Shown one piece after another: positions 25,441 to 38,991 of a stretch of DNA of 64,000 nt. Where the stretch lies: the NCBI GenBank assembly GCA_026413225.1, contig CM048552.1, positions 135,979,053 to 136,043,052 on the forward strand, in the 5' to 3' direction. The translations under genes were made by a program, and so were the position numbers. Numbering within the stretch: position 1 is the first letter of the stretch; each line of letters begins with the position of its first letter. The stretch comes from Otis tarda (taxonomy: Eukaryota; Chordata; Aves; Otidiformes; Otididae). Below the pieces are notes generated by a model. The model was not told where the DNA came from, searched no databases, and saw only the letters and a list, made by a program, of their open reading frames with translations.

Positions 25441-26338
25441 ATAGAATCATAGAATAGTTTGGGTTGGAAGAGATCTTTAAAGGCCATCTAGTCCAACCCC
25501 CCTGCAAGGAGCAGGGATGTCTCCAACCAGGTTGCTCAGAGCCTCATCCAACTTGGCCTTGAATGTTTCCAGGGACGGGGCATCCACCACCCCTCTGGGC
25601 AACCTGCTCCAGTGTTCTACCACCCTCAACGTAAAACATTTTTTCCTAATATCTAAACTAAATCTGTCTCCCTCTATTTTAAGACCATTATTCCTTGTCC
25701 TATCACAACAGGCCCTGCTGAAGAGTTTCTCCCCTTCTTTCCTGTAGGCCCCCTTTAGGTACCAGAAGGCTGCTGTAAGGTCTCCCCAGAGCCTCCTCTT
25801 CTCCAGGCTGAACAGCCCCAACTCTCTCAGCCTGTCCTCACAAGAGAGGTGTTCCAGCCCTCATATCATCTTCATGGCCCTCCTCTGGACCCACTCCAAC
25901 AGTCCTTCTTATGTTGGGAGCCCAAGAGCTGGACACAGTACTCCAGGTGGGATCTCACAAGAGCATAGTAGAGGGGCAGAAACACCTCCCTCGACCTGCT
26001 AGCCATACTCCTCTTGATACAGCCAAAGATGTGGTTGGCTTTCTGGGCTGCAAGCACACATTGCCAGCTCATATTTAGCTTCTCATCCACCAGTACCCTC
26101 AAGTCCTTCTCCTCAGGGCTGCTCTCAATCCATTCTCCGCCCAGCCTGTATTTGTGCTTGGGTTTGCCCTGACCCAGGTGCAGGACCTTGCACTTGGCCT
26201 GGCCGAACTTCATGAAGTTTTCATGGGCCCAGCTTTCCAGCCTGTCAAGGTCCCTCTGGGTGGCATCCCTTCCCTCCAGCATGTCGATCGCATCACACAG
26301 CTTGGTGTTGTTAACAAACTTCCTGAGGGAGCGTGCAC
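25441..26338 (-). mobile_element. CR1 LINE, 0.9-kb 5'-truncated copy
   Basis: The minus strand carries the C-terminal third of CR1 ORF2. First comes [20 protein letters not shown], the [13 protein letters not shown] block, [20 protein letters not shown], the LNMSWQC block and [18 protein letters not shown] frame change follows, then MGLFSLEKRRLWGDLTAAF, RACCDRTRNNGLKI and VVEHWSRLPRGVVDAPSLE to FKAKLDEALSNLV. The octamer tail is at 25441-25456. The 5' truncation is near 26338, just downstream of where the catalytic FADD box would lie, so no polymerase active site is present. Closest in texture to the copy at 57058-58137. Confidence 0.96.
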
Positions 26339-28079
26339 ATTTTACCTCTTTTCATAGCTTTAAGGGCACATGTTACATTTACCTAGTAATGTAAATGGCA
26401 TCTATTAAACAAACTAGCTCCTTAATGGTTTAACTGACCAAGCACCTTTTCTTTTGTGCATTCCACAGAGGATACCAAAACAGGATAGAGTCAACATGCA
26501 AGTGAGAAGATAGTACTAAGTGGGAACCAAAAGAAATGATAAAATGACCCTCAGATATAAGACTGTACAATGAGAGAGGATTCTATTATTTCAGAAGGTA
26601 TATTACCTGGAAATGAAGAGGTTCATCCAAGTTATACAGCCATGTATAAATTGTGAAAGCAGAAAATTTGATCAAAATAATGACTAAAAGAAGTAGATAC
26701 TACATTATGTTTCTTGCAGTGATAGTAAAACAGAGATGGCAGATACCTTCATCTATGTCCCAGAAAACTAGTTATGCATTATATCATCTACCATATCCAA
26801 ATACAGTGACACTTTTTAAAGATACTTATTTTATTTTAGCATGTGATTGTAAAAGGAAAAAAAAACCAAATTTGCAAAGCAATGCATGTGTATATACACA
26901 TACACAATTAATCAGATTAGATCCTAAGTATCTGTGCAGAACCTCATCTACTCGTTTCAAACATCACAAACATCACATCGCCCACCACACAAACTAGTCC
27001 TTGTACTTCAGCCTCTGAAGACAAACCAGTGAACATGTTTTGTCCTGTCCGAAGTAATAGCCAAACCTTGGTGGCTCCTATCGTTAACTGGAGATGATTA
27101 CACCTGCAACAGAAGCCAGTAACACTGAAGTAATGTTCAACTGGTAATTCAACAGCTGAATATCTTAGACATACACTCAAGCCCTCTGATTCTTCCTTTG
27201 TCCACACAAACAATATCCCTAATCTCAAACCCTCCAAACAAGCTTCTGTCTCCAGCAGGCTCAAATAGAAACTCCAGGCCCCTCAGAAGTACACCACCAT
27301 GGACAGTCTGCTTCACAGCAGCACTCTGACACTTGCACGAGATTTTTCTGTAAGTAATTATCACTCAGCTTTTTGACTACAAATGCATACTTACATAGTT
27401 TTTGGAGTAAAAACACACAAATGAAGTGAAACGTGTGTAAGTACAAACTTATTTTTCAGGCATTTTCCTCCAGAGCATGTTTCCTCTACATAAGCATGTT
27501 CCATTGCTCTCCAAAATAGAAAGGATGAGGAAACAGGTACTGGAACATTTTTGTGTTACACTATTTGCAATGGTTTTGCTCACCTCAGCAGCATTATGCA
27601 ACAGCCCAGATCAATTAATTTGTCACCAAGAACCAGAGCAAAAATCATTTGAGAAACCAGCACTTAAGGGACAAGGGGAAAGGGTAAAGTAGTTTTCAAA
27701 CCATTATATTATTATCTAATGACTAGGGAAAAAACCTGCTCCTGAATCATGGTCTAGCTTTCAGGTAGTCTCAAAGAAGTTTCATGGTTTCTTTCAATAA
27801 ATTCCCACATCATAAATAATGAATGGAAACATGTCTTCAGCAAAGTTGACCATATCCACCTGTAACCAAAAACTGCAGGGTATGGATGCAGAGAGTACTT
27901 GGCTGTTCATCACTTGCAAGAGTACGAAGAGGCAGTCAGAGAACTATCGGTCTTCTGGCCACGTCTCAACAAAACGGACCAAAACCATGGCTACCTGCTA
28001 TTGCCTCTTTACCAACAACATATGCAGTAACAACAGGATGGAGGGAAACACTCTCATTACATTTTCCTCCAACTCCCAT
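26339..28079. other. Gene-free unique DNA
   Basis: Nothing recognised. The longest frames (114 and 106 codons, opposite strands near 26650-27260) show no domain and are typical chance frames. Confidence 0.5.
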
Positions 28080-28720
28080 CACTTTCTGCAGGCAGGTTCC
28101 TCTTTTGCTTTGTCTGTTTTTGTGTCTTGCTCATTTTCTCCTCTCTCTATTTTCCATGTTCCTGCTACTGCTGCCTTTGTTCTTCCCTATTTTTCATTAT
28201 TTCAGTAATTTTATTTTTTCAGTTGGTTTTCAACAGCTTGTATGTTTTTAATGGTATAATTTATCTCATAATTAGTATCAGCCCCAATTTCAGCCAAGAG
28301 TATCCAGGAAACTGTACAAATATTCAGCTTCGGCTTTCAACAGCAAGCTAGAAAATCAGAGGTTAAGTTTAACAAGGTTTCAAGCTGAAATTCACTTCAA
28401 ACATGAACATTACAATTCTTTCATCCATATTCCATGATTGTAGAGACTCAGCTTTCATCCTCTAACCCAGCTGTCAGTCCCTTTCAGTCTCTTCTCAAAT
28501 TTCAACCACAGTTTCTTTGCTTTACACTCATACAGTGTCTTACCTCATTCTTTCCTCCAGTATTCATTTCCTACCTTCTTTCCTTAGCAAATTATCCCTC
28601 AGTTCTTCTTGTCTAGATCTGTCCCCTTTATTTTGGGAGCTCTCCACATCTTTGAAGCTCCCTTTAGCATTCTCCCACCACCTCCTCTTTCTCTCAATCT
28701 ACTGCCTCTTCTCGCTTTTG
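28080..28720 (+). repeat. Two pyrimidine-rich tracts
   Basis: T/C-rich stretches at about 28080-28250 and 28430-28720, with little purine-rich sequence. They generate leucine/serine/phenylalanine-rich chance frames on the + strand up to 129 codons long. They run against the A>T bias of the rest of the window. Confidence 0.6.
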
Positions 28721-28999
28721 GTCACCAAAAGCAAAGAAGAAACACAGGCATCACGCCAGGAGCATCCATGTACCACCACATGTACACATACCATCACTGC
28801 AGCCCCGGATGCTGCTCCTGAGCACCAGGAGCTGGGCAGAAGAGGCAGGTGAGCTCTGTGGAGCCATATGCCCTTCAGTGGCTGAAGGAGCTCCTGGAGG
28901 ACAGGAGGTCCAACTCCTGCTCGCTGCCAGGATGTTTTAACTGCCTACACAAGATGAGGCCCTATGGACCCAGCTAGACTAGACATGCTATATGTTAGA
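28721..28999. other. Unique spacer, slightly GC-rich
   Basis: Contains GAGCTCCTGGAGGACAGGAG-like GC-richer sequence, but no recognised gene or repeat. Confidence 0.4.
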
Positions 29000-29300
29000 G
29001 GATGACTAATTAACATTAAAGCCACTTTTAATTAAGCAGAGAACAGATTCACTTTTTATTTTAGTGGAAATGGTGATTTGTACTGTGTATTTTATGTTCA
29101 TCTATATTTTGCTGTAATTAACAGTAGTGGATAGCACATCAGAGCACAGGATGACAGAGAAAGAGGCACACCTTCTCATCAGCTTTTCATTGAGAAATAA
29201 TGTGATGGACCCTCATTAATTCAATTCATGCTAGTAAGACCAACATTGAATTATTACATTACTGTGAACAAGTTCCAGAACAAATAGCATAAAAGGATTT
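29000..29300. other. Candidate conserved non-coding element
   Basis: Repeat-free, AT-rich, with closely packed homeodomain-like cores: GACTAATTAACATTAAA, CTTTTAATTAAGC, GCTGTAATTAACAG and CCTCATTAATTCAATTCATG. The texture is typical of vertebrate developmental enhancers, but no alignment was possible. Confidence 0.25.
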
Positions 29301-31439
29301 TTAACTGTAAAGTGTACTTTACTCACTTGGGTAGACAGCTGTAACACAACTATAATTATTCATTACACACTGAAATTACAACGTTTTTAAAAATAAGAAC
29401 CTTCATCATCACATCAACCATTGCACTTCTGCTGGGCAATGTTGAAACCTGTTTTTAAATTGTTTTTCCTGAATTCTTAAGTGAGAAAATTAACAAAGAT
29501 GTTCTGACATATATAACAAAGACACGGTGAAAAAAAAGGAATAATTTGTATCAGTATTCTCATAAGAGAAGAAATTTTCTTCATAAAAATACAAGACTCC
29601 TCATGATATACTTTTTCCATATGATGAGATGGTTTGTATGGAGAGAAAAGTTATACTGGTATGCCAAGAAGATTGTTATTAGCCCAATAGCAAATAGTTT
29701 AACTCTATTAATGCCACGTGGCCTTCCAATGGAGTCTGGAAACTCAGATAGGAAGAGAGCACAGAGCTGTACTTAGGAGTAAGAAATATTTCACTAGTAT
29801 TTAAAGGAATGTGTAATTATTTTTATTTATTTATTTTATTTGATGGGAATACTTCAGTATCACTCAGAGAAAAGGTACAATAACTTAAATTGTTTCTGCA
29901 TTTTTAATATAAAATCAAATAAATATAATAAAAATACATAAAATATAATAAATACAATATAATAAAATAAATATAATAAAATATAATAAATATAAATAAA
30001 ATTTAAGCCCGTATCTGGTTTGGACCAGGACAGCACAGTAGGAAGAAGGGTACCAAGCCAGTGGCAAGCAACCAATCTGATCTATTTACAGTTGAGCAAA
30101 GGTCACCTTGTACCTTGTAATCCAGGCTGCTTTCATCCAATGAAATGAGTAAAACTGAACCATGCATCTTAGGAAGGCTAACAGTTACATGCCTGTATGT
30201 ACTTCAGGACAAATGGCTAATTAAGGAATGGCATGCTGTACACTGAACCTGTTGTTAAGAACTGCCATTGTATTTCAAACAATGATGACCAAAATATTTG
30301 TAGAATTAAAGAAAGAGATGCAAATCTCTCTTCGGGCATTTAAAAAGCTGTATCTATTTCCTCAGGGCAGGATCAGCTCTGCCTACATCGTACTGACAAT
30401 TGTCTAACCTACCCTTAAAAGCCCTTAAGGATGAAATGTCACCTGGAAATGTAACAGAGTATGTATACTACAACGCTCAACTTGTTCACAGAAATGCAGA
30501 GCAACATCAGACCTCTGCAAGACTTCTAGTTTGCAAGTGAACTGGTAACAACTGGAGGGAAGTTTTCCAGCTCTTCTCTGTTTTATTCCAGGAGTCTTCA
30601 AACACTGTACCTATTTTTCTCCAGTTATTTTCTCAAAGGAAGTCAAGCCAACTAGTCTATTGCTCTGTCAGCTTGTACTCTCCCTTAAAGAGAGAAAAAA
30701 AAAAAAACAGAAGAGGAGAAAAAAAAAAAAAGGGACAGAGAGAACGGGAAGGGGAGAGACAGTAGCCCCCTCTGCCCACTTTCCTTGGCCTTTACCAACC
30801 TCCAGGGACTTAATGAAATGAGAAAGCTCTATTATCCCCCAAACTAAACCCTCCACCCACACGAGCTGCCACCACAAGAACCTCTGGCTCAAACCATAAG
30901 TCACTGCATACAATTTCACATTTGAAGTTGTTCTTCACCTACAAGCATTAAGGTTGGTCCACACCCTTTGTCAGTATGGCTAGAGTGAGTTGGAAAATAT
31001 TTATTGTGCAGATGTTCTCCACAGATGTCCTGGTCTGCTTTGTGTCACCTTCTCTAAACTACATCTCTTCACTCAATTTTACCATCTACTTCTGTATCTT
31101 CCTTTATTTGTCATACATCCCAAAATGCTCCACACTGTGGCATTTCACAAGCAGCACATCTTTTGTCATATCCATTTTACTCCTATTTCTGCGTACAAAA
31201 GCAGTGCTTGTATCATTTCCCAAAGGTTTTTCATTTTATGCATTTTAAGAAGCTTTAAAAGAAAAACCACGAGACTGCCAGAAGCAGTAATGACTTCTCC
31301 ACTTCCCCAGAATACTCTATCATACTTAACACTCATTGGAGTATTTGCAGGTTTTAGAAGAGGGCCTAGACATCATTGTACTAACGTAAGGCATTTGTCA
31401 TTGTGAAGGTCAGCAATTCTTTCCACATTACTGAAAAAC
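29301..31439. other. Gene-free unique DNA
   Basis: Contains an A/T-only ATAAT-type satellite-like tract (29905-30004) and a purine-rich tract with two A-runs (30686-30762). Two overlapping plus-strand frames at 30976-31406 (90 and 138 codons) have no recognisable domain and lie in T-rich DNA. Confidence 0.5.
29905..30004. repeat. AT-only tract with ATAAT/AAATA units
   Basis: About 100 bases almost purely of A and T, in irregular AATATAATAA and AAATAAATA units. The minus-strand frame across it is only YYIVFIIF-type low complexity. Confidence 0.85.
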
Positions 31440-31800
31440 ACCGCAGACAGTACGTAATCATAAGCTTTGTTACACCGCATTTTCTAATAGCCGTAATAGT
31501 CTATTGTCTGCTCCAAGATGAGTAAGAAAAACAAATATCCCCATCTCTTACAGATACATTAAATATAAGCTTTTTAGTCAGCATATACAACTGCAAATCT
31601 TTGTGCTCTAAAGTCCACTGAAAGATTGTACCATTTGCAGTGCTTTTACTGCTTAATGTTTGGAGAAGAAAGATTAATTGCTGCAGAGCACAGTCCTGAA
31701 AAGACGCAGAACCAGCACCTTTCCTTCTTTTTCAAGTGCAAATACATTAATTGCAGTATTTCCATTTGCATGCTGACAAAAGTATTAAACTTTGAGCTTT
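31440..31800. other. Candidate conserved non-coding element
   Basis: Repeat-free. Contains an exact octamer ATTTGCAT (31764-31771), TACATTAATTGCAG and AGATTAATTGCTGCAG. Composition resembles a conserved enhancer. This is inference from word content only. Confidence 0.25.
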
Positions 31801-34574
31801 AAACTCCTGCTTTGGGGGATTTCTCTGGGCTTAGTGCAACAAAACCTTAGACTCATTTTGTGCACTCTTTTCTTCTTTAATTTTCGGTAATCCCTGCTCC
31901 AGCTTTGGGCAATTCAAAACAGCAATGTGTTTCTGAACAAAGGCTCATATATTTTTTTTTTTGTTTCTTATAGACAAAAAGTAATTCAAAGATATTCAAC
32001 AGATTAGTGAATATGGACTAAGTGCAATTTAATGAATAATAGCTTGTGAAAAGAAAACCTTACATTTCTAAAAAACTTAAAGCAGTAAGTAGTCCTTCAT
32101 TTCCACTGTTGAGGACTACCGAAAGAACTTCAGTATAAAATACATTGGGGTGTACAATCCATATGCATTTGAGAAGTATCCACAAGAACTATTTTAGAAT
32201 TACCTGAAATAACAAAAGATCCAACTACACTGAAATATTATCCACAGGAGTCAATAGACAGGCACAAATTCTTATGCCTGCAGAATTTGTCCCCAAGAGG
32301 TTATATTCAATCATCATCATTACCAGATGTTTCTTCTCTCCAGATTCTGGGATCAAAGACCTCCCTGTGCGTATCCATGTATTAAGCGAATGTTCTTTCT
32401 GAAGTGTCTCCCTCTCTGTCTGGCTCTTGCTCTGAAGTGCACCACTGCAACTGTCTAGCTCCTGAGATTTAAATTTGTAAGAAAAATACCACTATACCCA
32501 GAGAAACCTGGGAACCCTCACAAGGGCATTTTCCTCAAGCCAGTGTTGGCCACTGGAGTGGACTACAATGAAATGAAGAACATGAAATTGAATTAGTTTT
32601 CTTAAATGTTAAATTTTAATCCAGTACCTTCAGGAAAAAAAAAAAAAAAAAAAAAAAAAGCGCACCATCTCCAGGCAAATATATTAGCAATAAATATAAT
32701 TAGAGATCCTAATTTTACTGATACGTATATATAAACAGAATCAAACAGAATTTGATTTAAAAAAAAAGGGGTTTATTTAAAAGGAAAAAAAAAAAAGTAA
32801 ATTTGATAATGCCTTTTCTCCTCCATACACAGTTTATCACCCTCCTTTTCAGAAGAATTTCAGCCTGCTTTCTAAATTAAAAAAGTCACTGCACTTTAGA
32901 ACAGATCAGTATTAATTACGAAGACTGGCAATGCTCACATATAAGATATTCCATCCTAAGACAAGATAGAAACTGCAATTACCTGGATCTGAAACCAAAG
33001 TCTTCTCAGACTCAAGAAGCTAAAACTAAATGCAAGCAGCATTTGACTTTCCCCCTGGCATTCTCAGAGAAGTTGCAAAGAGATTACAGGAATGTTGTAT
33101 GTAATACCGGACACAAGAAAATAAATTTTTAAACAGGGAATGAAGTGACACCATCATACACTATTTCCAATGCTTTTAAACTATTAAAAGTCAGTCTCAT
33201 CATTACTTCAGGTAAAATGAGATATTATCCTCTACTATTAATTTTCACTCAGTACATACATATTCAGTGACATTTCTGGACATAGTTTAATATGATGCTT
33301 TAAAAGACTGCTAATATAGGTTTAAGAGATAATAAGCCATTGCGTCCACCTGCAATTACAAGCCAGCAGCACCTTAATCTACGAATATTAAAGAAAAAAT
33401 AGTTTTAGACGGAGAATTTTTTAAACAACAGCACTATACCTTCTTTCTGAAAGTGCAGTTGAAGATACTGAATTCTGTCACACAAGAGACTTGCTGCGTA
33501 AGACCAACACTTTTCCAAGCCAAGCTGTTTTCTGCATAGCCTGTGATCACTTGCTAAATCCTGTGTAAATCTGCACACAGTCTGTGAGGCCATTGTTTTC
33601 AAAAGTTTCCATGACAAATCCAGTGAAGGTAATATTTGTATTATTTTTAATCCTAACATTTACAGTTAAAGTAGATGTACACTGATGGGCTCACCACAAG
33701 AATAGGAGTAATCAATATTTAAATCCCTTGAGGTTTTGAGAAGGAAACTACAGTTCACATTCAGCTTTCTGAAGTAAGCAATGCTTCATGCAAATTAATA
33801 GTAATTAAAGGACAGGTCCATCCCATATTGCCAAGTAGGCAATCTATTCAAGGAAGTTATTGCTTCAAAGTTGTATTTCGTACAGATTTCAAGTCAATAG
33901 TACACTAGAGTCTTCTCACTTATCTTTCCTGAAAGAAACAATGAGCTGCAAAAAAGCAAAAGTTCTGGACTGCTCTGCAGTAGTGACATAATAAAGAAAT
34001 ACCAGAGACTGAAACTCACATGAATCGTAATAAGAAACATCCACATAAGTCTTCTTATTAAAAAAAGGCACTAAATATCAGACATTACACAAAGGTGAAC
34101 ATCACATATGTCAAGAATATTGGAAAGTCATCCACAAATGGTAAAAGCGAGGAGGAAAACAGGACTTTGCAACACAGCTGTTTCATTAAGATTTTTTTTA
34201 ATATCAGCCGACCTGCCAATCAAAACCAGCACCCTGCATTTCAGGGCATGGTGGAGCAGAAATACAAAGGCTATTCAAGCTTCCACAAATTAAGAACATA
34301 GCAGTAAGATCAGAACTATCAAAAATATGGCCTGTTTAACACATTGTTTACACACCAAGGTTCTCCAACTTTTCCCCAAAAAACTCCACAAAAAACCTCG
34401 TTAATAAAACCAGCTCACACTTCAAGGTGAAGAAAATCAAGAAGGAGATGCAACTGTCTGGCAACCTGTATACAATAAATATTTTGGTGATTTTTCTTCA
34501 TTTCAAAGTATTGTTTTTCTCAAAACACCCATAAGCATATTTTTAAGAAATCTTTAAAAACATATATACATACT
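31801..34574. other. Gene-free unique DNA
   Basis: Contains a 25-base A-run at 32635-32659 and shorter A-runs to 32794. No gene, exon or transposon is recognised. Confidence 0.5.
32635..32659 (+). repeat. Poly(A) run, 25 bases
   Basis: A pure A homopolymer with no recognisable retrocopy upstream. Confidence 0.9.
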
Positions 34575-35059
34575 TTTCATGGTTTAGCCCCACTTAGCAG
34601 CTAAAACACCACACATTCTTTCACTCACTCCCCCTCTCACCACCCCACATGGTGGGATGGGGAGGAGAACTGGTAAAGAAAAGAAAGCAAAACTCATGGG
34701 TTGGGATAAAAACAGTTTAAGACAACAACAGAGGAAAAGAAGACAGATATTGAAAACAAACAACAAAACACCCAATAACAGAAAATACTTAAGCACATAA
34801 TTTACAGTACAGTGGATCCAGATGCACAGCTCTCTCCCAAGTAGCAGGAACTTGCCCCTCAGCACAGTCCCCACTTTATGTACTGAGCATGATGTCACAG
34901 GGTACGGGACAGCCCTTTGGCCAGTTTGGGTAAACTATCCCAGCCGTTGGCTAATTAGTAACCTATCCCAGCTGGGACCCCCAGCCACAGGTGCCACCAA
35001 CTCCAGTTCTTCTCCCAGCTCAGGTGAAGGTGAATTCTATCCTAGCCAGAAACAGGGCA
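34575..35059 (-). mobile_element. ERVL-type solo LTR
   Basis: About 485 bases on the minus strand, matching a widespread avian ERVL LTR family. Landmarks on the + strand are CATGGTTTAGCCCCAC at the left end, TCACTCACTCCCCCTC, GGTGGGATGGGGAGGA, TATGTACTGAGCATGATGTC, CCCTTTGGCCAGTTTGGG and ATCCTAGCCAGAAACAGGGC at the right end. The flanks ATACT (34570-34574) and GTACT (35060-35064) agree at four of five positions, fitting the 5-base target duplication of this class. No internal region is present, so it is a solo LTR. It has diverged visibly and is an old fossil. Confidence 0.9.
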
Positions 35060-38000
35060 GTACTCTTAATATTTATACAAACAGATTAGAGAAACACATT
35101 TTCTGTGTTAAATCAGACTGACTTTGTGTATTGCACAATACATGCTCTGCTGAACCAGTAGTAGTCCAGATCTCAACCAAGTAGCAGCCTGGCACGCTGT
35201 GCTCCATATTAATCACCATCTTTTACACACCTGTCAGACACTGTTCTGAGAGCCCATACTGCTTAAACGTTGAGCTCCTTCCTTCTACAAATGGTCAGTA
35301 CACCCACTCAGCACACCAATGCCAGCCATGAAAAGTTTCCACCTGCTACTCCAACTTCCAACTCTATCATCCAACCTCCCAACAAATCTCGAAGCAGAAA
35401 TAATGACAGTTTTCAGGTGGACCATATTGGTGCGTTTTACTGTTTTGAGATTTATTTTAATACAAGTAAAAGATGTACTAAGCCAGATACTCAGTTAAAG
35501 CAGCATTCCATACAAGATCTAGAAAGTATGGGACAACAATTGATTTCTACTAACGTGCTAATACTTATACCTGAGCACAGAAAACAGTATCATTGTCAAG
35601 TGCCAATTTTAGAACCCTTATTTATTTAACTGAAACCAAAATAATTTTGAGGCCCAGTGGCATGCTCTTGCAACTTTGTATGGTAGCAGGAAAGCATGTC
35701 ACAAGGAGCTGGATCCGCTGTTGCCATGCTGCAGGGCACAGGATGAAGCTGCAGGCAGAAATAACAATAGCTACCAGATGGCAACCACAAACTTAGGACA
35801 CTGCCAGCCATCCCCTCTGGCATATTTCACCTACAGACAGCTACAGTCACTTATAACATTGTCAATACAACCTGTCCATCTACAATTACCTATAAGGGTA
35901 AGTCAAGTTTGAGGTCAAGTTTCTATCAAATCTCAGTTATCTTTCGTAACGTGGCACTACTTGTTTGACACAACTCATGTAATGTACCTGACATGGAAAC
36001 CTTTAATTTCAGGAGAAAAAAAAGAAATAGGGAGGAAAAGCCCTAAATTAAGGATGACTATAGTAAAATACTTAACCCTGAAAGAAAGAGTAACTTACAC
36101 GCAAAAAAAAGTTACAATGCGGCTTGAGAACCTATACTAACAATCAACACCAAATCCATAATGCAATCGAAGCTTATGAAAGCTGTGTTCTATTTCTGAG
36201 CAGATTGCACTTTCCTTGCAAGTTACATTAGATACACATCACAAAGATGAAAACACATCTTTTTTTTAGTGAAAGGTCTTTTAAAATGGGCTGTACCTGA
36301 AAATTCTCAAATTCTCCTAAAAATGTGAAAGAACCTTTACAAGCCTTTCAGCACCATTTAAGAACAAAAAGTAGGTCTGTCTTATTTCCTTCTAGGAGCA
36401 GAACTGCACAGTTAGTATTGACGAGTGCAATTAGACATTACAGGAAAAGGTATTTCAAATAACAATATTCATCACAAATGAAGCTAGAACACTTTCAACA
36501 CCAGAAGAACCCTTTACAGGAGTCTGGAAGATTTCATTCATCCACACATATTGAGAGTGGTAATGGAATAAACAGATTTGTTGGATTTCATGTAACTAAA
36601 AAATAAAAACAAAATGCAGAGAGCATAGAGTAATTCAGATTCTTGGTCAGTCTAACCTATCATCACTAAATTCACTTCATTCAAATTGTGATAACTTACA
36701 GGAATTAGAGATCTGGCCTAGGACTTATTTCTAGCCTTTTAGGCATCTGATCTGAAGTAGAAGCATTTCTTAACTGCTTTAAGACAAAACAAAATTACTG
36801 ATGTTTTATGAGTAGAAGAAATGTTAAAAAAAAAAAAAAATCCACGAACAAAAGCATATACACTCTACATTTTTGCCCTGCAAGGGAGTATGGTAAAAAC
36901 CAACTATTTATTGACTTCTGAACTGCAGCGAGTTACATGGAAAGCCTTCACAGTTTCCTTATGACACACGCCTTCATGAAGCAGCGAACGAGGTTAAGAA
37001 GTACACTCAGGTACAGTGCCAAAGCCACCCAGTCCACACCAGCACTGATAAGTGAATGCACTCTAAATATTGGCATGCAAATAAAGCATCCTGAACAATT
37101 CTCTCTGCTTCCAAATTTGACACATTTATTACAGCCTGAAAAAAAATCTTTAGAAAGTAGGCCAGGTTTTCACTCAGCTAAACTTGGCCACAAACACACA
37201 CAATCTGTCAGGAATCAGCAGCAGCAGCACAAAGAAACACAGTCTCTTTTGTGTAAAGCTGGGTAATCGTGAAGCCTGCAAAAAGAACAAGGTACCAGGC
37301 TTTAAAAATAGCCAAAACAAGAAGCTGCACAACAATCAAAGCTACTCAAGTATAATTACCCCGAAGGATTTATGCTGAATTTAAGAGCACAGATAAGAAA
37401 AGGAAAATATTCTTCAGCCTACACTATTTTAGATAGCTTGAGTAACACACCCAGGAGAAGTATAGGAATGCATGTGATAGAGACACAGAAGTGATACAGG
37501 CAATAAACTATTAACTGCAAAAGAAAATCATGCTCTGTTTTAGATGCAACATTTTGACAAGGAATTGGAGGTCCATTCCTTTCTTTCCTTACTTTACTCC
37601 CTCTTTCACATAGCCATCACACTGGCCAATTTGCTTCAAGTCTCTACTCAGTGATCCAGGTGAAAACTGAAACAATCTGCTCTCATTCTCAGGAAGATTT
37701 TACATTGGGCTTAGGTTTATAATAGTCTCTAAACATTTCGTGTCAAAGTTTTACAATTAAAACTCCTTAAAACAGAGCATTTGTGTTACCTTAAGTATAC
37801 ACTGAAATCCAGTTAGATGCAGAAGTGACATAAAAGCCTCATGACAGCAAATCTGACATCCTAAGAAACCTGTGGATGGGGGGGAGGGAGTGTCCTAGAT
37901 GCGACATGAAACTTTCCATCTCAAACAGTCCAGCCTAGGTATTGCTGTTCACCTGCTAGCACCCTGTCATACAGCATCTGTAAATTCATCATCTCAACGA

Positions 38001-38663
38001 CATCTCTGACAAAAAAAAAAAAAAACATGCTAAAACTTCTCCGGCAGCATTTCCACTTATCTAAAGGAAAGAGATGGAAAAACATTTTGCTGCAATCAGT
38101 GATTATGCCATTTCCCTGGCATCATCTAATCTCCTGAATTTTAGAACATGGCAAGTAGCATCATTTCTTCTTCTTGCCTCTGTGTCTTCGAAAGAGCTAT
38201 CAGATAACGACTCCTGAGTCAGCTCGAGACATCTATAATCCATTTCTTCAGCACTGTTTGCTGACGTCCCTTATGTTTTAAAAATGCATTAGCAGAAAAA
38301 CATTTATTCCCACACTAAATCCAACTGACCTTTCAGATGACTAGGTTTCTCTAGACCATAAGCTTCATCATGCCTCTTCTACACTGTCAGTCACACATCA
38401 AAATTCAAAGCTCTCTACTTCTAAAGAGATCCCTTAGGAAGATCAAAAGCCAGTCCCTCTCCTTCTGCAGCAAGGATGAATTCAGAACTAAAATCTCATT
38501 TCAACTCTGAAGACATATTCGCTTTACCAAACATTTTTTTCTCTCCAGTTGAGAATAGCAGAGACATGAACTGGCTTCAGTCTTCACTGCTGTTACTGTG
38601 AGCTTCCCAAAAATGCCCCTTGTCCTGACAAGGTTCATTTAAGGGCAATGAAAGTAGCTTGGT

Positions 38664-38685
38664 AAAAAAAAAAAAAAAAAAAAAA
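38664..38685 (+). repeat. Poly(A) run, 22 bases
   Basis: A pure A homopolymer. A second run of 26 A lies only 280 bases further on (38966-38991). Confidence 0.9.
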
Positions 38686-38965
38686 GAAAAACAAAACCAC
38701 TCAGAAAAACTTGTTGAGATTTCAGAGGCAAAGTGTTGGCAATTGAAAATCTACCTCACAACAGAACTGCTCACAAGATCTTGCTAAATTGCCTCCAATG
38801 CTAAAAGCATGGTATCAAATTGGCACATTCAGCTTTTTAACATGTCCTGTTCGCTCAGGAGCGCAGCATCTGTCCCTCCACACTCCTCACCAGCTCAGTG
38901 ACACCACTGTTATAGAAGAAAATGAAACACACACAAGTGAGTAGAATCCACACAAAATTAGTCCC

Positions 38966-38991
38966 AAAAAAAAAAAAAAAAAAAAAAAAAA
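38966..38991 (+). repeat. Poly(A) run, 26 bases
   Basis: A pure A homopolymer. It encodes the lysine string of the spurious 61-codon frame at 38922-39107. Confidence 0.9.

Noticed and set aside
27819-28251. Frames of 121-129 codons as possible secreted or membrane proteins
   Set aside because: The leucine/phenylalanine/serine-rich ends come from the pyrimidine tract at 28080-28250. There is no coherent family resemblance.
30990-31406. 138-codon plus-strand frame
   Set aside because: Overlaps another frame on the same strand, lies in T-rich DNA and shows no domain.
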